The translations under genes and the position numbers were made by a program. A DNA stretch of 64,000 nt from Rhodospirillaceae bacterium (GTDB taxonomy: Bacteria > Pseudomonadota > Alphaproteobacteria > GCA-2731375). The notes under the pieces are model-generated. The model was not told the DNA's origin. It ran no database searches and saw only the letters and a program-made list of their open reading frames with translations. Shown in pieces: positions 63,124 to 64,000 of this stretch. Where the stretch lies: positions 121,290-185,289 of the forward strand of contig JABJKS010000045.1 in the NCBI GenBank assembly GCA_018660265.1. Direction: 5' to 3'. The stretch's first letter is position 1. Each line of letters opens with the position of its first letter.

Positions 63124-63588
63124 ATGGAAATGTTTGAATTGCTGGCGCAAAGCGGGGTTGTCGCCAACCTTAAGGCCAGTAGCAAAAAGCAGGCATTGCA
63201 GGAACTCTCGCAGCAAGCCGCCGCTTTGACCGGCTTGCACGAACGGGTCATTTTTGACGTTCTGCTGCAACGTGAAAAACTAGGCACCACGGGCATCGGC
63301 CGGGGCATCGCCATTCCGCATGGAAAAATGCAGGAACTGGAACGCCTGCATGGCATATTTGCGCGCCTGCCGAAGCCGATCGAATTTGATGCGATTGATG
63401 AACAGCCCGTGGACCTGATTTTCCTGTTGTTGGCCCCCGAATCGGCCGGCGCCGACCATTTGAAGGCCCTGGCGCGAATTTCCCGCCTGTTGCGTGACGA
63501 TAATGTTTGCGCAAAGTTACGCGGTGCCGACGACCCCGAGGCATTGTTTGCCCTGCTGACTGTTCCGACTGTCGCACCTGCCGCCTGA
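63124..63588 (+). CDS. ptsN: PTS IIA-like nitrogen regulatory protein PtsN
   Basis: The 154-residue EIIA-Ntr protein is phosphorylated on His66 in GIAIPHGKM by the nitrogen-related phosphotransferase system. It regulates potassium and nitrogen responses by binding. It follows hpf by 30 bases. Length and motif are normal. Confidence 0.95.
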   Translation: MEMFELLAQSGVVANLKASSKKQALQELSQQAAALTGLHERVIFDVLLQREKLGTTGIGRGIAIPHGKMQELERLHGIFARLPKPIEFDAIDEQPVDLIFLLLAPESAGADHLKALARISRLLRDDNVCAKLRGADDPEALFALLTVPTVAPAA

Positions 63589-63662
63589 TTACGTCCCAAT
63601 AACACTGGCCTGATTGCTCCACTGCTGACCGTTCGCTACGGTGCGTGGCAGGGAGCATTACT

Positions 63663-64000
63663 ATGGACGTAGACAAATCACTCGTTGAAATCATTTCATG
63701 GCTGTTTGAGGGCGACCCCCTGGCTGAGGCGGCGGTGGAAACCCGCGCCCGCCAGCTTTGCCTCGATACCCTTGGCTGTATGATCGCCGGTTTGGCCAAG
63801 CCCGAACCCCAGGCCATGGTTGCCGCCATGGCGGCGCTGGAGCCCGTGAGCGGGACTGGCGCGGTGACCTTGCCCGGAGCCACAGCGCCACTTTCCATTG
63901 GTTCCGCTGCTTATATCGCCGGATTATCGGCTTGCTGGGATGAGGCGTGCGAGGGCCTGCCCCGGGCCCACGGTCGGCCCGGCCTGCATGCCTTTGCCGC
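63663..64000 (+). CDS. MmgE/PrpD family protein (partial, runs off the window)
   Basis: The frame is open from ATG 63663 to the window end (112 codons). GGGAG lies upstream. It encodes TRARQLCLDTLGCMIAGLAKPEPQ, and GSAAYIAGLSACWDEACEG in the position of the usual helical active-site segment. MmgE/PrpD proteins include 2-methylcitrate dehydratase and cis-aconitate decarboxylase. The C-terminal half is not visible, so the reaction cannot be chosen. Confidence 0.85.
   Translation, partial: MDVDKSLVEIISWLFEGDPLAEAAVETRARQLCLDTLGCMIAGLAKPEPQAMVAAMAALEPVSGTGAVTLPGATAPLSIGSAAYIAGLSACWDEACEGLPRAHGRPGLHAFA

Overview
The window is a contiguous stretch of chromosome from an alphaproteobacterium, most likely a Rhodospirillales-type lineage. 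This rests on gene order and family content, not on a database search. The indicators are hslVU, the fabD-fabG-acpP-fabF-mltG-yicC-gmk run, rpsF-rpsR-(DUF2232)-rplI, dnaB-alr-(MlaE/MlaF-type ABC)-radA-cvpA-purF, and kdsD-lptC-lptA-lptB-rpoN-hpf-ptsN. Base composition is moderately GC-rich. GTG and TTG starts and ATGA or similar overlaps between neighbours are common. Two short stretches (about 22.0-23.4 kb and 52.3-53.5 kb) are visibly more AT-rich and look like later arrivals.

Layout. 0.2-2.1 kb: hslVU behind a possible heat-shock promoter. 2.1-7.0 kb: a stress/redox group with a hemerythrin-domain protein (FNR-type box upstream), a HAD hydrolase, MsrB, an uncharacterised protein, an exported formylglycine-generating-enzyme-like protein, and divergently from it a cysteine-rich repeat protein fused to cytochrome P460. 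7.1-13.9 kb: a flavin-dependent halogenase, a histidine kinase, a membrane-anchored nucleotide cyclase, an MFS carrier, and an isomerase/FMN monooxygenase pair. 13.9-19.6 kb: a MotA/TolQ-like and MotB/OmpA-like motor pair plus a proline-rich OmpA protein, then suhB and efp. 19.8-26.8 kb: RidA, a thiolase-like/DUF35 pair, a VPLPA-CTERM-type surface protein, and an HlyD-MFS-metallo-hydrolase operon. 26.9-33.1 kb: fatty-acid synthesis, cell-wall and nucleotide genes on the minus strand. 33.5-45.6 kb: ribosomal proteins, cfa, dnaB, alr, an Mla-type transporter, radA, cvpA and purF. 45.6-56.3 kb: accessory oxidoreductases, uppP, an acyl-CoA carboxylase subunit, and a frameshifted beta-propeller lipoprotein. 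56.4-64.0 kb: tRNA-Leu(CAG), rnd, the lipopolysaccharide transport block (kdsD-lptCAB), rpoN, hpf, ptsN, and the start of an MmgE/PrpD gene.

The most notable item is at 46333-46953 (minus). A FrnE/DsbA-type oxidoreductase would be called as a truncated 168-residue protein, but it is intact if an in-frame TGA at 46909-46911 is read through. That TGA sits exactly where the first cysteine of the CPWC active site belongs, and a hairpin fitting the bacterial SECIS pattern follows it. This is the signature of a selenoprotein (UPWC). The second most notable item is the divergent pair at 4727-6957. An exported FGE-family protein faces a secreted protein carrying about 13 C-N-P-C repeats fused to a P460 haem domain. 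FGE enzymes act on cysteines in C-x-P-x-R, so a modification relationship is conceivable but unproven.

No CRISPR array, insertion sequence, prophage or rRNA was seen. No selA, selB, selC or selD is present in the window, so the organism's ability to make selenocysteine cannot be judged from here.
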